Source of the DNA: Lyngbya sp. HA4199-MV5
GTDB taxonomy: Bacteria; Cyanobacteriota; Cyanobacteriia; Leptolyngbyales; Leptolyngbyaceae
DNA: 64,000 nt
Assembly: GCA_019359375.1 (NCBI GenBank)
Contig: JAHHHL010000019.1
Coordinates: 1 to 64,000 of the forward strand
Reading direction: 5' to 3'
A program made the position numbers and the translations under genes. Positions 25,315-34,718 of this stretch are shown here, piece by piece; positions within the stretch are counted from its first letter, which is position 1, and every line of letters begins with the position of its first letter. Below the pieces are notes generated by a model, which was given only the letters and a program-made list of their open reading frames with translations, searched no databases and was not told the origin of the DNA.

Positions 25315-26922
25315 TCACGATCGATTCCACTCCTCCAGGTCGGCATCGAGTTTGGCTTTGATTTCTAACGGGAGTTGGACTTCCGGTAGGAGCGGTTGAT
25401 CTTCAGTCGTTGGGTCACGATCGAGATTGAGGGGTTTGATCACCCGGTCGATCGCGTCCTGGACAAAAGCACGCATAAATTCATCCTTGCGATTGAGCTG
25501 AAACTGGCGCTGCACCACTTCTGTCATGCCGCCATCGCCCCAATCCTGGTCATGGCGAAAGTATTCGATAAAGCTTTTGCCTGCAATGCGGGTCAGGTAA
25601 GCCGCACTCACGCCCTGAATGGCACGCCCCACCAGTAGACCACCCAGGCTAAATTCCAGCGCCGTTGCAACCAGCGTCAGCGCGCCCTTCACGATGCCCA
25701 GACTTGCCAGCGTCTTGCCTAATGATAATGCCAGTTCGCGTCCTCGCTCCAGGTTGATTTCACAGCCGTACACCCGCCCAATTTCGACGACCATCTGAGC
25801 GTTGATCGCCGCTGTTGCCAGCAGATCGACAACAGGTAGAGGAGTGACAGCAATCACACCCGCACTGATCCACTGGAAGCGATCGACAATTTTTTCAGCC
25901 TGTCGTCGTCGCTGGGCATCAATGAGATAGCGGGCTTTCTCACCCAGCCGCTGGGATTGCAGCAAGATGTTGTCTGCCAGCAAATCGTCCCCTTCTGCCC
26001 GCAACACGGCTACGATGCGCCGAATCAGCGGCATGATATCGGGTTCCGGCTGCACGGTTTCACCATCGACAACGATCGCCGCCGGGTTCGCAGCGGTCGC
26101 AATGACATCAATGGGGGCGACCAACCCACGCACTCGATCGCGCAACCGGGCAAGAATTACATCCCGATCGCCTTCTGGATACAGGTCGGTTTTGTTGAGG
26201 ATGACGAGCGATCGTTTGCCAATCTCTGCCAGCGTTTGCAGCGGATCGTATTCTGATTGGCGCAGATCGTTGTCCAGCACAAACAGCAGCAAATCCGCTT
26301 CGGTTGCCAACTGCCGCGCTAATTGTTCGCGTTCCGTTCCTGCCACACCCGCTTCTAAAATGCCCGGTGTATCGATGATGAGAATTTCTCGACTTACGCC
26401 TTTAAGCTTGAGCGCATGGGTTTCGCCCACTTCAGTGGTGCCCATTGCCGCGCCCACTTTGCCCGCCATGCGCCCAATCAACGCATTGACCAGGGATGTT
26501 TTGCCTGCCGACCCTGTGCCAAATACCACAAGTTGCAAATGTCCCCGTGCCAGGGTGTGCTCAATCTCGCGCGATCGCTGCAACAGTTCTTGCCGCGCCA
26601 CCTCGTCTTGAATCTGATCAACCTGCTGCCGCACCGCTTTCAGGGTTTCCTCAGCCGCTTCGGTTTTTTCGGCAGGCACCACAGGCTTGCGTCGCGCTTG
26701 TTTGCGATGTCTTTGGGCACGAGGCAGCACAAAGAGGTAGTAAATCGATGCCCCAATGAGCGCGGCTAGCACGACCAGGATTAGCACCAGCAACGCCTGA
26801 AACAGCAGTGGAGAATAGGACAACTGCCAATACAGCCGAGTGAGCGAGTCAATCAGCCAGATCATTAGCCCCAAAATGAGGGCTACACCAGCAACCAGAG
26901 TGAGAAAGCGCGTCAGCGGCAT
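25315..26922 (-). CDS. membrane-associated GTPase with DUF697 domain
   Basis: From ATG 26922 (MPLTRFLTLV) the protein is 535 residues. Two membrane helices (about 5-27, 38-60) precede an Era-like G domain: G1 VVFGTGSAGKTSLVNALIG, G3 DTPG, G4 NKTD. A DUF697 module follows (about 330-470, with ITPLPVVDLLATAAINAQMV and GRELALSLGKTLA), then a charged tail. Cyanobacteria carry several YcjF/DUF697 GTPases of unknown cellular task. The 60 codons upstream of this ATG are open but not family-like. Confidence 0.85.
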   Translation of the reverse strand: MPLTRFLTLVAGVALILGLMIWLIDSLTRLYWQLSYSPLLFQALLVLILVVLAALIGASIYYLFVLPRAQRHRKQARRKPVVPAEKTEAAEETLKAVRQQVDQIQDEVARQELLQRSREIEHTLARGHLQLVVFGTGSAGKTSLVNALIGRMAGKVGAAMGTTEVGETHALKLKGVSREILIIDTPGILEAGVAGTEREQLARQLATEADLLLFVLDNDLRQSEYDPLQTLAEIGKRSLVILNKTDLYPEGDRDVILARLRDRVRGLVAPIDVIATAANPAAIVVDGETVQPEPDIMPLIRRIVAVLRAEGDDLLADNILLQSQRLGEKARYLIDAQRRRQAEKIVDRFQWISAGVIAVTPLPVVDLLATAAINAQMVVEIGRVYGCEINLERGRELALSLGKTLASLGIVKGALTLVATALEFSLGGLLVGRAIQGVSAAYLTRIAGKSFIEYFRHDQDWGDGGMTEVVQRQFQLNRKDEFMRAFVQDAIDRVIKPLNLDRDPTTEDQPLLPEVQLPLEIKAKLDADLEEWNRS

Positions 26923-27164
26923 GAAGACATCTACGGTGCATCTGCCTTTTATTCTAGTTCCCTGCACTTTTTCGGATGTAAACCTGTGTGTTTTCGACCT
27001 ATTTGCCTCAAAAGCCTGATTACCCGAAACGCCTGTTTGCCCGAAAAGATTGTTAAATATGCCGCGATCGAGGCGCGAGAAAGCTACTGTAACCACAGGC
27101 ACTAGACGGCTAACGCTGTTTCGTGGTTTAAGTTGGGATGGTAAACGCGTGCAAGAGGAAGCTT

Positions 27165-27686
27165 ATGGGACTTTTCGATGCAGTTTTGAGCGCTGTCAGT
27201 AACCCTGGTCAGCAGGGAAGCCCAGATCAGCTTGGCGCAATTCTCAGTACCGTCCAGCAACTCAGCAGTAATCACGGGACAGACGCAGGCACAACGCAGA
27301 CGTTGGTATCAGTGGTTGGCGGCTACGTGCGCTCGGCACTGCAGCAACAACAGGCAACCGCTGGCACCGAACAGGCTCAGGCGACCGTCAATCAATACGG
27401 CGGCACCAGCCCAAACGCGCAAGCTGTAGAAGCCGTGTTGGGTCCTGTGATGCAGCAGCAGGTGGTTCAAGACCTGGTGCAGCGTACCGGACTCGACCCC
27501 CAAACGGTTCAGTCGATGCTGCCAACATTGGTGCCACTGGCGCTCAATTTCTTGCAAAGCGGAGCGCATACAGATAATCCTCAAGCAGGCAATCCTGTAC
27601 TCAATGCCTTTTTGGATGGCGATCGCGATGGCGATATCGACTTGGGTGACGCGATGAGTGTTGCTGGCAAGTTTCTGTCACGTTAG
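27165..27686 (+). CDS. DUF937-like protein
   Basis: A 173-residue soluble protein; the ATG at 27165 is preceded by GAGGAAGCTT, a good ribosome-binding site. The N-terminus MGLFDAVLSAVSNPGQQ and the block VQDLVQRTGLDPQTVQSMLP with LVPLALNFL match the DUF937 helical repeat. The C-terminal loop DGDRDGDIDLGDA has the spacing of an EF-hand/dockerin-type calcium loop. The function is unknown. Confidence 0.75.
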   Translation: MGLFDAVLSAVSNPGQQGSPDQLGAILSTVQQLSSNHGTDAGTTQTLVSVVGGYVRSALQQQQATAGTEQAQATVNQYGGTSPNAQAVEAVLGPVMQQQVVQDLVQRTGLDPQTVQSMLPTLVPLALNFLQSGAHTDNPQAGNPVLNAFLDGDRDGDIDLGDAMSVAGKFLSR

Positions 27687-27696
27687 AGCCAGATAT

Positions 27697-27722
27697 TAGG
27701 AACGTTCTATGGAACATCCCTA
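27697..27722. repeat. degenerate copy of the 28-bp palindromic repeat
   Basis: TAGGAACGTTCTATGGAACATCCCTA is two-fold symmetric with mismatches and differs from the GTAGGGACGTTNCA palindrome at a few positions. It lies between the convergent DUF937 and MTHFR genes and contains the MTHFR stop codon (27720-27722). Confidence 0.55.
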
Positions 27723-28625
27723 CGGATTCTTCAACGGCGCAACCCCTGCCAAGTCCAGAATTTGTGGAATGAGATCTTCGCGCTTAACCGCCATCAGGTG
27801 AACACCCTGACAGAGTTCTCGTGCCTGTTTTACCTGCTCTGCAGCGATCGCCACCCCTTCCTGGAGTGGATCGGTGGCGCGTGCGAGTCGATCGATCATG
27901 TGATCAGGAATCTGCACACCGGGCACACAGCGATTAATAAACTGGGCGTTCTTTGCCGACTTCAGTAAGAAAATGCCTGCCAAAATGGGCTTGTTACAGT
28001 CGGTGGCAAGCTGGATCATGAATTTTTCGAGGCGATCGAAGTCCGAAATCAACTGGCTCTGAAAGAACTGCGCCCCAGCATTCAGTTTGCGCTCAAACCG
28101 ACGTTGAAGACCAGACCAACTGCCACACTGAGGATCGATCGCAGCTCCCACAAACAGTTCGGTTGCACCATCGGTCAGCGGCTTATCGTTGAAATCAATC
28201 CCTGCGTTGAGCTTGTGAATGAGTTGCAGTAGGCGAACGGACTCCAATTCAAAGACTCCCCGCGCTTCGGGATGATCGCCCGCCTTGATGGGATCACCTG
28301 TCAGCGCCAGCACGTTACGAATGCCTAGCGCCTGAGCGCCCATCAGGTCTGCCTGTAAGCCAATCGCATTGCGATCGCGGCAGGCAACCTGATAAATCGG
28401 CTCGATGCCCTTCTGCTGTAAAATCGCCGATGCTGCCAGCGACGACATTCGCAGCACAGCGCGACTGCCATCGGTAATATTCACTCCATGCACCCGCCCC
28501 TTTAGCAACCGTGCCATCTCAAGCATGTGTGCCGGATTTCCCCCCTTGGGCGGCATAACCTCCGCTGTGATGAGGAATTCGCCCGCTTTGATGGCAGATT
28601 GAAACAAGCTGAGGGATGAAGACAT
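27720..28625 (-). CDS. metF: methylenetetrahydrofolate reductase family protein
   Basis: A 301-residue TIM-barrel flavoprotein that reduces methylene-THF to methyl-THF for methionine synthesis. Family blocks are visible: FLITAEVMPPKGGNPAHMLE, NITDGSRAVLRMSSLA, NVLALTGDP, LNAGAQFFQSQLISDFD and PILAGIFLL. The HisNAD/FAD residues are consistent with MTHFR C1-type proteins, though NADH versus ferredoxin as donor cannot be told. The TAG stop is contributed by a degenerate palindromic repeat. The neighbouring trpS lies 178 bases upstream on the same strand. Confidence 0.9.
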   Translation of the reverse strand: MSSSLSLFQSAIKAGEFLITAEVMPPKGGNPAHMLEMARLLKGRVHGVNITDGSRAVLRMSSLAASAILQQKGIEPIYQVACRDRNAIGLQADLMGAQALGIRNVLALTGDPIKAGDHPEARGVFELESVRLLQLIHKLNAGIDFNDKPLTDGATELFVGAAIDPQCGSWSGLQRRFERKLNAGAQFFQSQLISDFDRLEKFMIQLATDCNKPILAGIFLLKSAKNAQFINRCVPGVQIPDHMIDRLARATDPLQEGVAIAAEQVKQARELCQGVHLMAVKREDLIPQILDLAGVAPLKNP

Positions 28626-28802
28626 GAGGCAAGTAACGTCGCGTGGATCAATTGCAGCGCTTTTTAGAACGCCTTTTTATCATATCGGGCGATCGAACCA
28701 GGGATAGCTTCTGTTTTCAGAGACAGCAATTTCTTTACAGCAACGCATCTTTGCACCAGAGCCTTACATCTAGAAGAGTTTGCCCGTCTGGCATACAAGT
28801 GC

Positions 28803-29813
28803 CTAAAGCGGTAAGGAGTATCCTAATGCTACCTTTGCTCGCTTTAAAGTTTCGTTGGCGATCGCTCTTGCTTTTTCACCGCCGTCGCGCAGCACCGAGT
28901 CTAGATAGCCCGGTTCAGCCATGATTTCTTGGTACTTGTCCTGAATCGGTTTGAGGTGGGCGATCGTCGTTTCTGTGAGCAGTGGCTTGAACTGTCCCCA
29001 GCCCATTTCCCGGCACTCATTGGCAACCGCTTCTTTGGTCTGGCCGGAAAGCAGCATGTACAAGGTCAACAGGTTGTTGCACTCTGGGCGATCGGGGTCA
29101 TCAAAGACCAGCCCGCGCACGGGGTCGGTTTTGCAGCGCTTAATTTTGTTTTGGATGACCTCTGGCGGATCGAGCAAATTAATCCGGCTCAACTCCGAGG
29201 GGTCAGACTTGGACATTTTTTTGGTGCCATCGGTGAGGCTCATTACCCGCGCGCCATCTGCTCGAATTAGCGGATCGGGTTTCTTAAGGACAGGTTGACC
29301 GGGCTTAGCAAACTTGTGGTTGAACGTATCGACCAAGTCGCGCGTCAGTTCCAAATGCTGCTTTTGGTCTTCGCCCACAGGCACTTTATCCGCGTCGTAG
29401 AGCAGAATATCGGCTGCCATCAGCACGGGGTAGTCTAGCAAGCCCACGCTGACGTTTTCGCCCTGCTTTACGGCTTTTTCTTTGAACTGGATCATGTCGG
29501 TCAGCCAGTTGAGCGGGGTGATGCAATTGAGCAACCAGGCAAGTTCACTGTGCGCTGAAACGTGAGACTGCACGAAGATGGTTGAATCGTTGAGATCAAT
29601 GCCACAAGCCAAGTAGAGTGCGGCGATCGTATACGTATCGTGCGCGAGCGTTGCGGGGTTATGGGGCACCGTAATCGCGTGTAAATCAACCACGCAGAAA
29701 AAATTATCGTACTGGTGCTGCCCTTCAACCCAGTTGCGAATGGCTCCTAAATAATTGCCCAGATGAAGATTGCCCGTTGGTTGAACGCCAGAAAGAACCC
29801 GCTGCTTTGCCAT
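28803..29813 (-). CDS. trpS: tryptophanyl-tRNA synthetase
   Basis: A 336-residue class I aminoacyl-tRNA synthetase. The HIGH-type signature is HLGN (17-20, in PTGNLHLGNYLGA) and the KMSKS loop is at 199-203. DYPVLMAADILLYDADKVPVG (about 127-147) is the tryptophan pocket segment. Length fits bacterial TrpRS (about 330-340). It charges tRNA-Trp in the cytosol and is essential. Identification secure. Confidence 0.97.
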   Translation of the reverse strand: MAKQRVLSGVQPTGNLHLGNYLGAIRNWVEGQHQYDNFFCVVDLHAITVPHNPATLAHDTYTIAALYLACGIDLNDSTIFVQSHVSAHSELAWLLNCITPLNWLTDMIQFKEKAVKQGENVSVGLLDYPVLMAADILLYDADKVPVGEDQKQHLELTRDLVDTFNHKFAKPGQPVLKKPDPLIRADGARVMSLTDGTKKMSKSDPSELSRINLLDPPEVIQNKIKRCKTDPVRGLVFDDPDRPECNNLLTLYMLLSGQTKEAVANECREMGWGQFKPLLTETTIAHLKPIQDKYQEIMAEPGYLDSVLRDGGEKARAIANETLKRAKVALGYSLPL

Positions 29814-29994
29814 AGCTACAAAAAGAGAATCAGACCAGAGATAGACTTGAAGACTATGAGGTTGATTGTACCGTGATAAAAGTTCGATGAAGAAATGTTA
29901 ACTTTGAAGTAGGGCGACGAGGGATTCCACGATCGCGCCGCATCTTAACAGCGCAACGATTCTTACGCTTCAACAGCACAGCACCTCTCCAATT

Positions 29995-30291
29995 ATGGCT
30001 CATACACTCACGCCAGATCAGCTTGCCCAACTGCAAGACTGCCTTGCTCTGTCTCAAGATCCGGCACAACACGATGCTGCCAGACAGTCACTTGCGCAAT
30101 TACTGAACGAAGTTGACCCTGCTGCCGCCCCTCACATCATTGATGCACTCTGGAATGAATTACTGACGGCACGCCGCTCAACCGCCTTTTGGGAGCAGAT
30201 TAGTGATGCCGAAAAGGAAATGGGCGATCGCCTGACGCAAGACAACATTCGACTGCAACAGAACTATCTGCGGTTGATGCAGGAGCAGTAG
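29995..30291 (+). CDS. small helical protein of unknown function
   Basis: A 98-residue soluble, nearly all-helical protein (QLAQLQDCLALSQDPAQHDA, then LLNEVDPAAAPHIIDALWNE, ending in LQQNYLRLMQEQ). No cofactor or catalytic motif is visible. It is divergently arranged with trpS, sharing a 181-bp promoter region. I believe homologues exist as unnamed cyanobacterial proteins, but assign no function. Confidence 0.6.
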   Translation: MAHTLTPDQLAQLQDCLALSQDPAQHDAARQSLAQLLNEVDPAAAPHIIDALWNELLTARRSTAFWEQISDAEKEMGDRLTQDNIRLQQNYLRLMQEQ

Positions 30292-30413
30292 TGGAAGGCG
30301 GAGAAGTTTTTGGTTTTTAGTTTTTAGAAGGAGTTAGGAACAACTCATGTACTAACAACTAACAACTAACAACTAACAACCACTGGTTCAACTCAAAACT
30401 CAAGGCTTCTCCT

Positions 30414-30701
30414 CTATACGCTTGATGTCCGCATGGGACGGACTAGCAGTGTGATGTTTTGCCGTCCAATCACCTGCACCACTTCATCAACCGCGATCGT
30501 GATATCCTGCTCACACTGAGCGAGCCACCACGAACCCTGGAAATACACCCGTCCCCGTAGGCGCGGCGAAATGGTTTCCGAGACGATGGCACGACCTTTA
30601 TAGCTGGTGTCAGCGCCTCGCAAGAAATTTGTTGCGGCGTGGTCTACGGGCGCGTCAGACCAAAGGGTATTCAAAGCCTTGATGGGGTTAAATGTCATCA
30701 T
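30414..30701 (-). CDS. NfeD-like OB-fold protein
   Basis: A 95-residue protein whose second half (GRAIVSETISPRLRGRVYFQ to QVIGRQNITLLVRP) is the C-terminal OB-fold of NfeD proteins: a Gly-rich hairpin, a conserved Trp in GSWWLAQ, and a final VIGRQNITLLV strand. The membrane part of NfeD is missing. NfeD proteins partner with stomatins or membrane proteases; short cytosolic forms are uncharacterised. It ends on the same strand downstream of the LuxR regulator. Confidence 0.75.
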   Translation of the reverse strand: MMTFNPIKALNTLWSDAPVDHAATNFLRGADTSYKGRAIVSETISPRLRGRVYFQGSWWLAQCEQDITIAVDEVVQVIGRQNITLLVRPMRTSSV

Positions 30702-30787
30702 CGTGATTACTCCTGGGGCTAAGGCTTGCTGGGTGTTGTCGCTAAGGCTGATGCGAGAGCCGTCAAGCAGAGTAAAGCAGGCGTGTG

Positions 30788-31357
30788 TTAATCGCCTGAA
30801 TCATTTGCCAGATTTTGCTTTGCGCGAATGTCTTTTAGGTGGCGCTTGACGGTGTTGATGGTGATGTAAAGCTCGATCGCAATTTGCTGGTACGTCAAGC
30901 CAGCGCGACGGAGCAGCCAGACTTCGGTTTGTCGCGGCGACAGGTTGTACAGGAGTGCCTCTGCCAGTGCCCGGTTTTGCGACGACTGCCAGCGATCTTC
31001 CAGGAGCACTGCCAGGTAGGGACGGTGGGGGTCATCTAGCGTGAGCCACCTGACTCGAACGCGGTATAGGTTCGGGCTGTGAGCAATTTCTGACTCAATG
31101 ACCACGGGCTGATCACCATAGAGATCGCGGCTTTCAATAAGTGCTTTGCAGGTTTGCCAAATGGCTTCGGGAACTGGAGGCACATCAACCTTGCCCTGGT
31201 TGAGCTGTTGGCAAATGCGGTATGCGTAGTAGTTGTGATAAATCCATTCGCCACGTTCCGAAAGAATGAGAATACCGTCAGTGATTCCTTCTAAAACACC
31301 TTGCAGTAGGAAGGTATCATCTTGCGCGCTTTGGTTTAGGTTCAGTTGATTCAGCAT
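30788..31357 (-). CDS. LuxR-family regulator with PAS-like sensor
   Basis: A 189-residue protein with a PAS-like domain in residues 20-110 (GILILSERGEWIYHNYYAYRI, VRWLTLDDPHRPYLAVLLED) and a LuxR helix-turn-helix in about 133-180 (LSPRQTEVWLLRRAGLTYQQ, IAIELYITINTVKRHLKDI). The layout matches cyanobacterial PAS-LuxR transcription factors. It is divergent from a response regulator and CHASE2 kinase pair and probably regulates nearby genes, including its own, though no operator can be shown. Confidence 0.85.
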   Translation of the reverse strand: MLNQLNLNQSAQDDTFLLQGVLEGITDGILILSERGEWIYHNYYAYRICQQLNQGKVDVPPVPEAIWQTCKALIESRDLYGDQPVVIESEIAHSPNLYRVRVRWLTLDDPHRPYLAVLLEDRWQSSQNRALAEALLYNLSPRQTEVWLLRRAGLTYQQIAIELYITINTVKRHLKDIRAKQNLANDSGD

Positions 31358-31649
31358 GGCTCTCGGGGGCTAGAGAATAGGCGGATGCTTATGCAGGCTG
31401 ATGAATGGGCACGAATGTTGTTCAAACGTCGCTTCACAAATTCCTGTTTGTGACAAGTGGTTTCTCCGGAAGAAGTAAAGGTTGGACGAATTAACTCAGA
31501 TAGTATGAAAATGCGCCTGATATTGCACGATCCCTCTCTGCAAAGTTAATTTCCGGGATTGACCACGAAACATTGCAGCTTTCTGCAAACAGATCTAGCG
31601 ATCCCGCTTGCGTTTCTGTGTAGTTTTCGGCAAAGTTGGAGGTATATTC

Positions 31650-31712
31650 ATGCAACAGGTCTGTCTGTTTTATGCCTCTTGCAATGAGCCAAAACGCCCA
31701 GGAACCAACTAA
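31650..31712 (+). CDS. possible leader peptide upstream of the response regulator
   Basis: A 20-codon frame with an excellent ribosome-binding site (GGAGG seven bases before ATG) reads MQQVCLFYASCNEPKRPGTN and stops at 31712. It overlaps, out of frame, the start of the response regulator gene, whose own ATG codons (31672, 31684) lack a visible site. It may couple or control translation of the regulator. This is inference from spacing only. Confidence 0.35.
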   Translation: MQQVCLFYASCNEPKRPGTN

Positions 31713-32370
31713 ACTCCGCATTCTAGTGGTTGACGATCACGAAATCGTTTTGGGTGGCACGATCGAGCTATTAAAATGGCAGTATCCCCAAGCAACCCTT
31801 TTGACGGCGCAAACGGTTGTCAGCGCGTTGAATCAGGTGAAACTCCATACGCCCGATTTGATCGTGCTTGATCTCTCCTTACCAGAGAAAAGCGGCGATA
31901 ACGCTCAGGCAGAGACCGGCGTGCAGTTGCTCAAAACGTTGATGCAGCACTATCCCACCCTCAATCTCACGGTGCAGAGTACGCATGTGAGAGCGCTGGT
32001 TCGCATTCGACCGGAAATCGATCGCCACAAAGCTGGGTTTACCGTGGCTGATAAGAGTCTTTCGAGTAAAGAAATGTTGACGCGGGTTGATTGGGCGCTT
32101 AAAGGCATCACCCACACCAAAGACATCCGCCGTGGGCGTACCTTAGAAGTAAAGCCTGATTGGATCACCGTGCTGAAGCTGGCGTTTCACGAAGGGCTGC
32201 AAGATCGGGCGATCGCCAAACGCATGCAGGTTTCTGAGCGCACGGTGCGACACTACTGGACAAAGATCCAGGATGTGCTCGAAGTCTACCCCGATGAAGA
32301 CAAGCAGGACGGCAAAAATATCCGCATTCAAACCGAGATTCGCGCCAGAGAAGAAGGACTGATTGACTAA
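31672..32370 (+). CDS. response regulator (REC + DNA-binding region)
   Basis: From ATG 31672 the product is 232 residues (ATG 31684 also possible). The receiver domain shows ILVVDDHEIVLGG with the acidic pair, and LIVLDLSLPEKSG with the phospho-acceptor Asp; the region after it is unusual, since the normal Lys segment is degenerate. The C-terminal part (EGLQDRAIAKRMQVSERTVR) is a helix-turn-helix like that of the NarL/LuxR class. The CHASE2 kinase gene begins 97 bases downstream, so this is its probable partner. Confidence 0.85.
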   Translation: MPLAMSQNAQEPTKLRILVVDDHEIVLGGTIELLKWQYPQATLLTAQTVVSALNQVKLHTPDLIVLDLSLPEKSGDNAQAETGVQLLKTLMQHYPTLNLTVQSTHVRALVRIRPEIDRHKAGFTVADKSLSSKEMLTRVDWALKGITHTKDIRRGRTLEVKPDWITVLKLAFHEGLQDRAIAKRMQVSERTVRHYWTKIQDVLEVYPDEDKQDGKNIRIQTEIRAREEGLID

Positions 32371-32466
32371 TCAGTTGTTAGCTTTTAGTTTTTAGTTGTT
32401 GGATCATCGCGCGATTGTAACTAACAACCAACAACCAACAACTAACTACTTTTTCCGCCTCTGGAG

Positions 32467-34374
32467 TTGGTGGCAGTGCAGCGCAACCTTTGGCATAGCC
32501 TGAAAGAAATTGGTTCACTCTGGCGTTGGGTGCTGCCAGGAGCGGTGGTGATCGGGCTAGTGGTCGCGGCTCGGCTGGCAGGCTCTCTACAAGGGTTGGA
32601 ACTGCTGACGCTAGATGCCTTTTTGCGTCATCGTCCGGTTGAGCCAGAGGACGATCGCATTGTGCTGGTTGGCATTGACGCAACGGATATGCAGCAAACG
32701 GGGTATCCCATCCGCGATCGCGCGTTGATTGACCTGCTCAACGCGTTGCAAACCTACAAACCAGCCGTCATTGGCTTGCATATTCTCCAGAATCAAATTG
32801 TGCAGTCAAAGGACGGCGCACTCTTTGCCGCGTTGAAACAGCGTCAGCCTTTGATTGTGTCTGAGAAAATTTTGGCGGCGGCGGATCAGATTCCCGCTCC
32901 CTCAGGCTTTCCTCCCAATCAGATTGGGTTGATCGACCTGATTCCTGATGGCGACAACCATGTGAGGCGGACGATTCTGGGCACCTTTGACCCGATTAGC
33001 CCTGAGACGTACAAGCTTTCTCTGACGATCGGGCTGGTCGAAAAGTACCTGGTCTACCAAAATCGAAACCTTACCCTCAAGAATGGGTTTCGCGATCCGG
33101 AAGCCATGCGCTTTGGCTCTACCGAACTTCCACGCCTACGACCGACGGGTGCCTATGCAGGCGCAGACACGGGTAATCCTCAACTGCTGCTGAACTTTCG
33201 GCAGCATCACCAGCCGTTTCGCGTTCTTTCTCTAAGACAGGTGAGGGCGGGCAACGTTGATCCAGCCTGGTTGCGCGATCGCATTGTTATTGTGGGCATC
33301 ACCGATCCTAAGATTCGACCCATTATCGCCACCGCTGCAATCGACCCAACCAACTCGCTAGAGATTCAAGCCCATGCCGTGAGCCAGATTATTAGCGCGG
33401 TGCTGAACCAGCGGTTGCTGTTAAACACATGGACGGATGGCTGGGAGTATCTGTGGATTTTCGGTTGGGGGTTGACAGCCATTATCTGGGGGCGGAGCAA
33501 GCTACTGCCCAAGAGCAAACTGCTGGGTATTGGCATTGGGCAAATCGGGCTGATCGGCATCAGCTATTTACTTCTGCTGGGAGGCTGGTGGATTCCAGTG
33601 ATTCCTGCTTCGTTTGTGTGGCTGCTGAATGGGATCGGCTGCACTGCGTTTTATAAGTACGACTGGGTGTTACGCTCCAGACTCAACGAAAACCAGCGTG
33701 TCATTGAGGAGCGTCAACGCATGATCGAACAAACCTTTGACGTGATTCATAACGGTCCATTGCAAACGTTAGCGAGTCTTTTACGGCAGATGCGAGATGG
33801 TATGCCACCAGCGCACTTGTTTGCGGCTCTTGAGCACCTCAATCGTGAACTCCGGGGCATTGGTGAGCATCTTAAGCAAGAAACGTTGACGCAAGAAGAG
33901 AGCCTTTACTTACGAGATGGGCTGAAGGTAGACCTCAAGCTCCCCATGCACGAGTTGTTCTTTGAGGTTTACAGCAAGACGCTGGAGCGATCGGACTTCC
34001 CCCGCTTTGAGACGCTCAAAATTGCCGGTTATTTTGAGCCGATCGAGCATCCATCGCTAAGCATTGAGCACAAACGCAGTCTCTGTCGCTTTCTTGAAGA
34101 AGCACTCTGCAATGTTGGCAAACACGCTGAAGGAGCTACTTCCCTTAACGTAACAGGCACTCAAACAGACACCTGGTACATCTTAGAGATTAAAGATAAC
34201 GGTATAGGCATTCGTTCAACGATCGATGGCGAAGGCACCAAACACGCCCGTAACGTTGCGTCTCGTCTTGGTGGTCAGTTCAAGCGAGAATCGGTGTCTC
34301 CTAAAGGTACACTCTGCAAGCTCACCTTTCCTCTCACGAGACCTCGGTTTCAGTTCAGGGAACACCGTGGCTGA
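32467..34374 (+). CDS. CHASE2-domain sensor histidine kinase
   Basis: A 635-residue membrane kinase. An N-terminal helix (about 20-37) leads into an extracytoplasmic CHASE2 sensor (about 40-310; DRIVLVGIDATDMQQTGYPI, RDRIVIVGITDPKI), then three membrane helices (about 330-395). A NarX-type dimerisation region follows with the likely phospho-His in FDVIHNGPLQTLASLL, then a HATPase domain with CRFLEEALCNVGKHAEGATS and DNGIGI. Start codon is TTG at 32467, with GTG 32470 and 32476 possible. With the upstream response regulator it forms a two-component pair. Confidence 0.88.
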   Translation: MVAVQRNLWHSLKEIGSLWRWVLPGAVVIGLVVAARLAGSLQGLELLTLDAFLRHRPVEPEDDRIVLVGIDATDMQQTGYPIRDRALIDLLNALQTYKPAVIGLHILQNQIVQSKDGALFAALKQRQPLIVSEKILAAADQIPAPSGFPPNQIGLIDLIPDGDNHVRRTILGTFDPISPETYKLSLTIGLVEKYLVYQNRNLTLKNGFRDPEAMRFGSTELPRLRPTGAYAGADTGNPQLLLNFRQHHQPFRVLSLRQVRAGNVDPAWLRDRIVIVGITDPKIRPIIATAAIDPTNSLEIQAHAVSQIISAVLNQRLLLNTWTDGWEYLWIFGWGLTAIIWGRSKLLPKSKLLGIGIGQIGLIGISYLLLLGGWWIPVIPASFVWLLNGIGCTAFYKYDWVLRSRLNENQRVIEERQRMIEQTFDVIHNGPLQTLASLLRQMRDGMPPAHLFAALEHLNRELRGIGEHLKQETLTQEESLYLRDGLKVDLKLPMHELFFEVYSKTLERSDFPRFETLKIAGYFEPIEHPSLSIEHKRSLCRFLEEALCNVGKHAEGATSLNVTGTQTDTWYILEIKDNGIGIRSTIDGEGTKHARNVASRLGGQFKRESVSPKGTLCKLTFPLTRPRFQFREHRG

Positions 34375-34718
34375 TGCCTGCAAAGTTGGCACTTTTATGC
34401 AAGCTCTTGAAAAAGATCTGGCATAGACTTTGAGTATGCGGGGTGATCTAACCTCATCTGTTTCCTGGGTCGTCTCAAGAGAGGCATTTAATGTCTCTGC
34501 CTCCTACCGTTCAGAGGGCGGCATTTACCAAGACTTATCCGGAAAAGACTTTTTACATCCGAGTTACCTGGATTGAAACATTTTCTGGGTAAGTCTCGCC
34601 ATTAATATCAGGGCGATCGTCCTGGCAACGCATTTTTCAACCGTTGGGTTGAGAAGGCGCAAATTTGACTGTATTTTTGCCAAAACAGCTCACTGTATGT
34701 AAGCAAACCTTTAGAACC

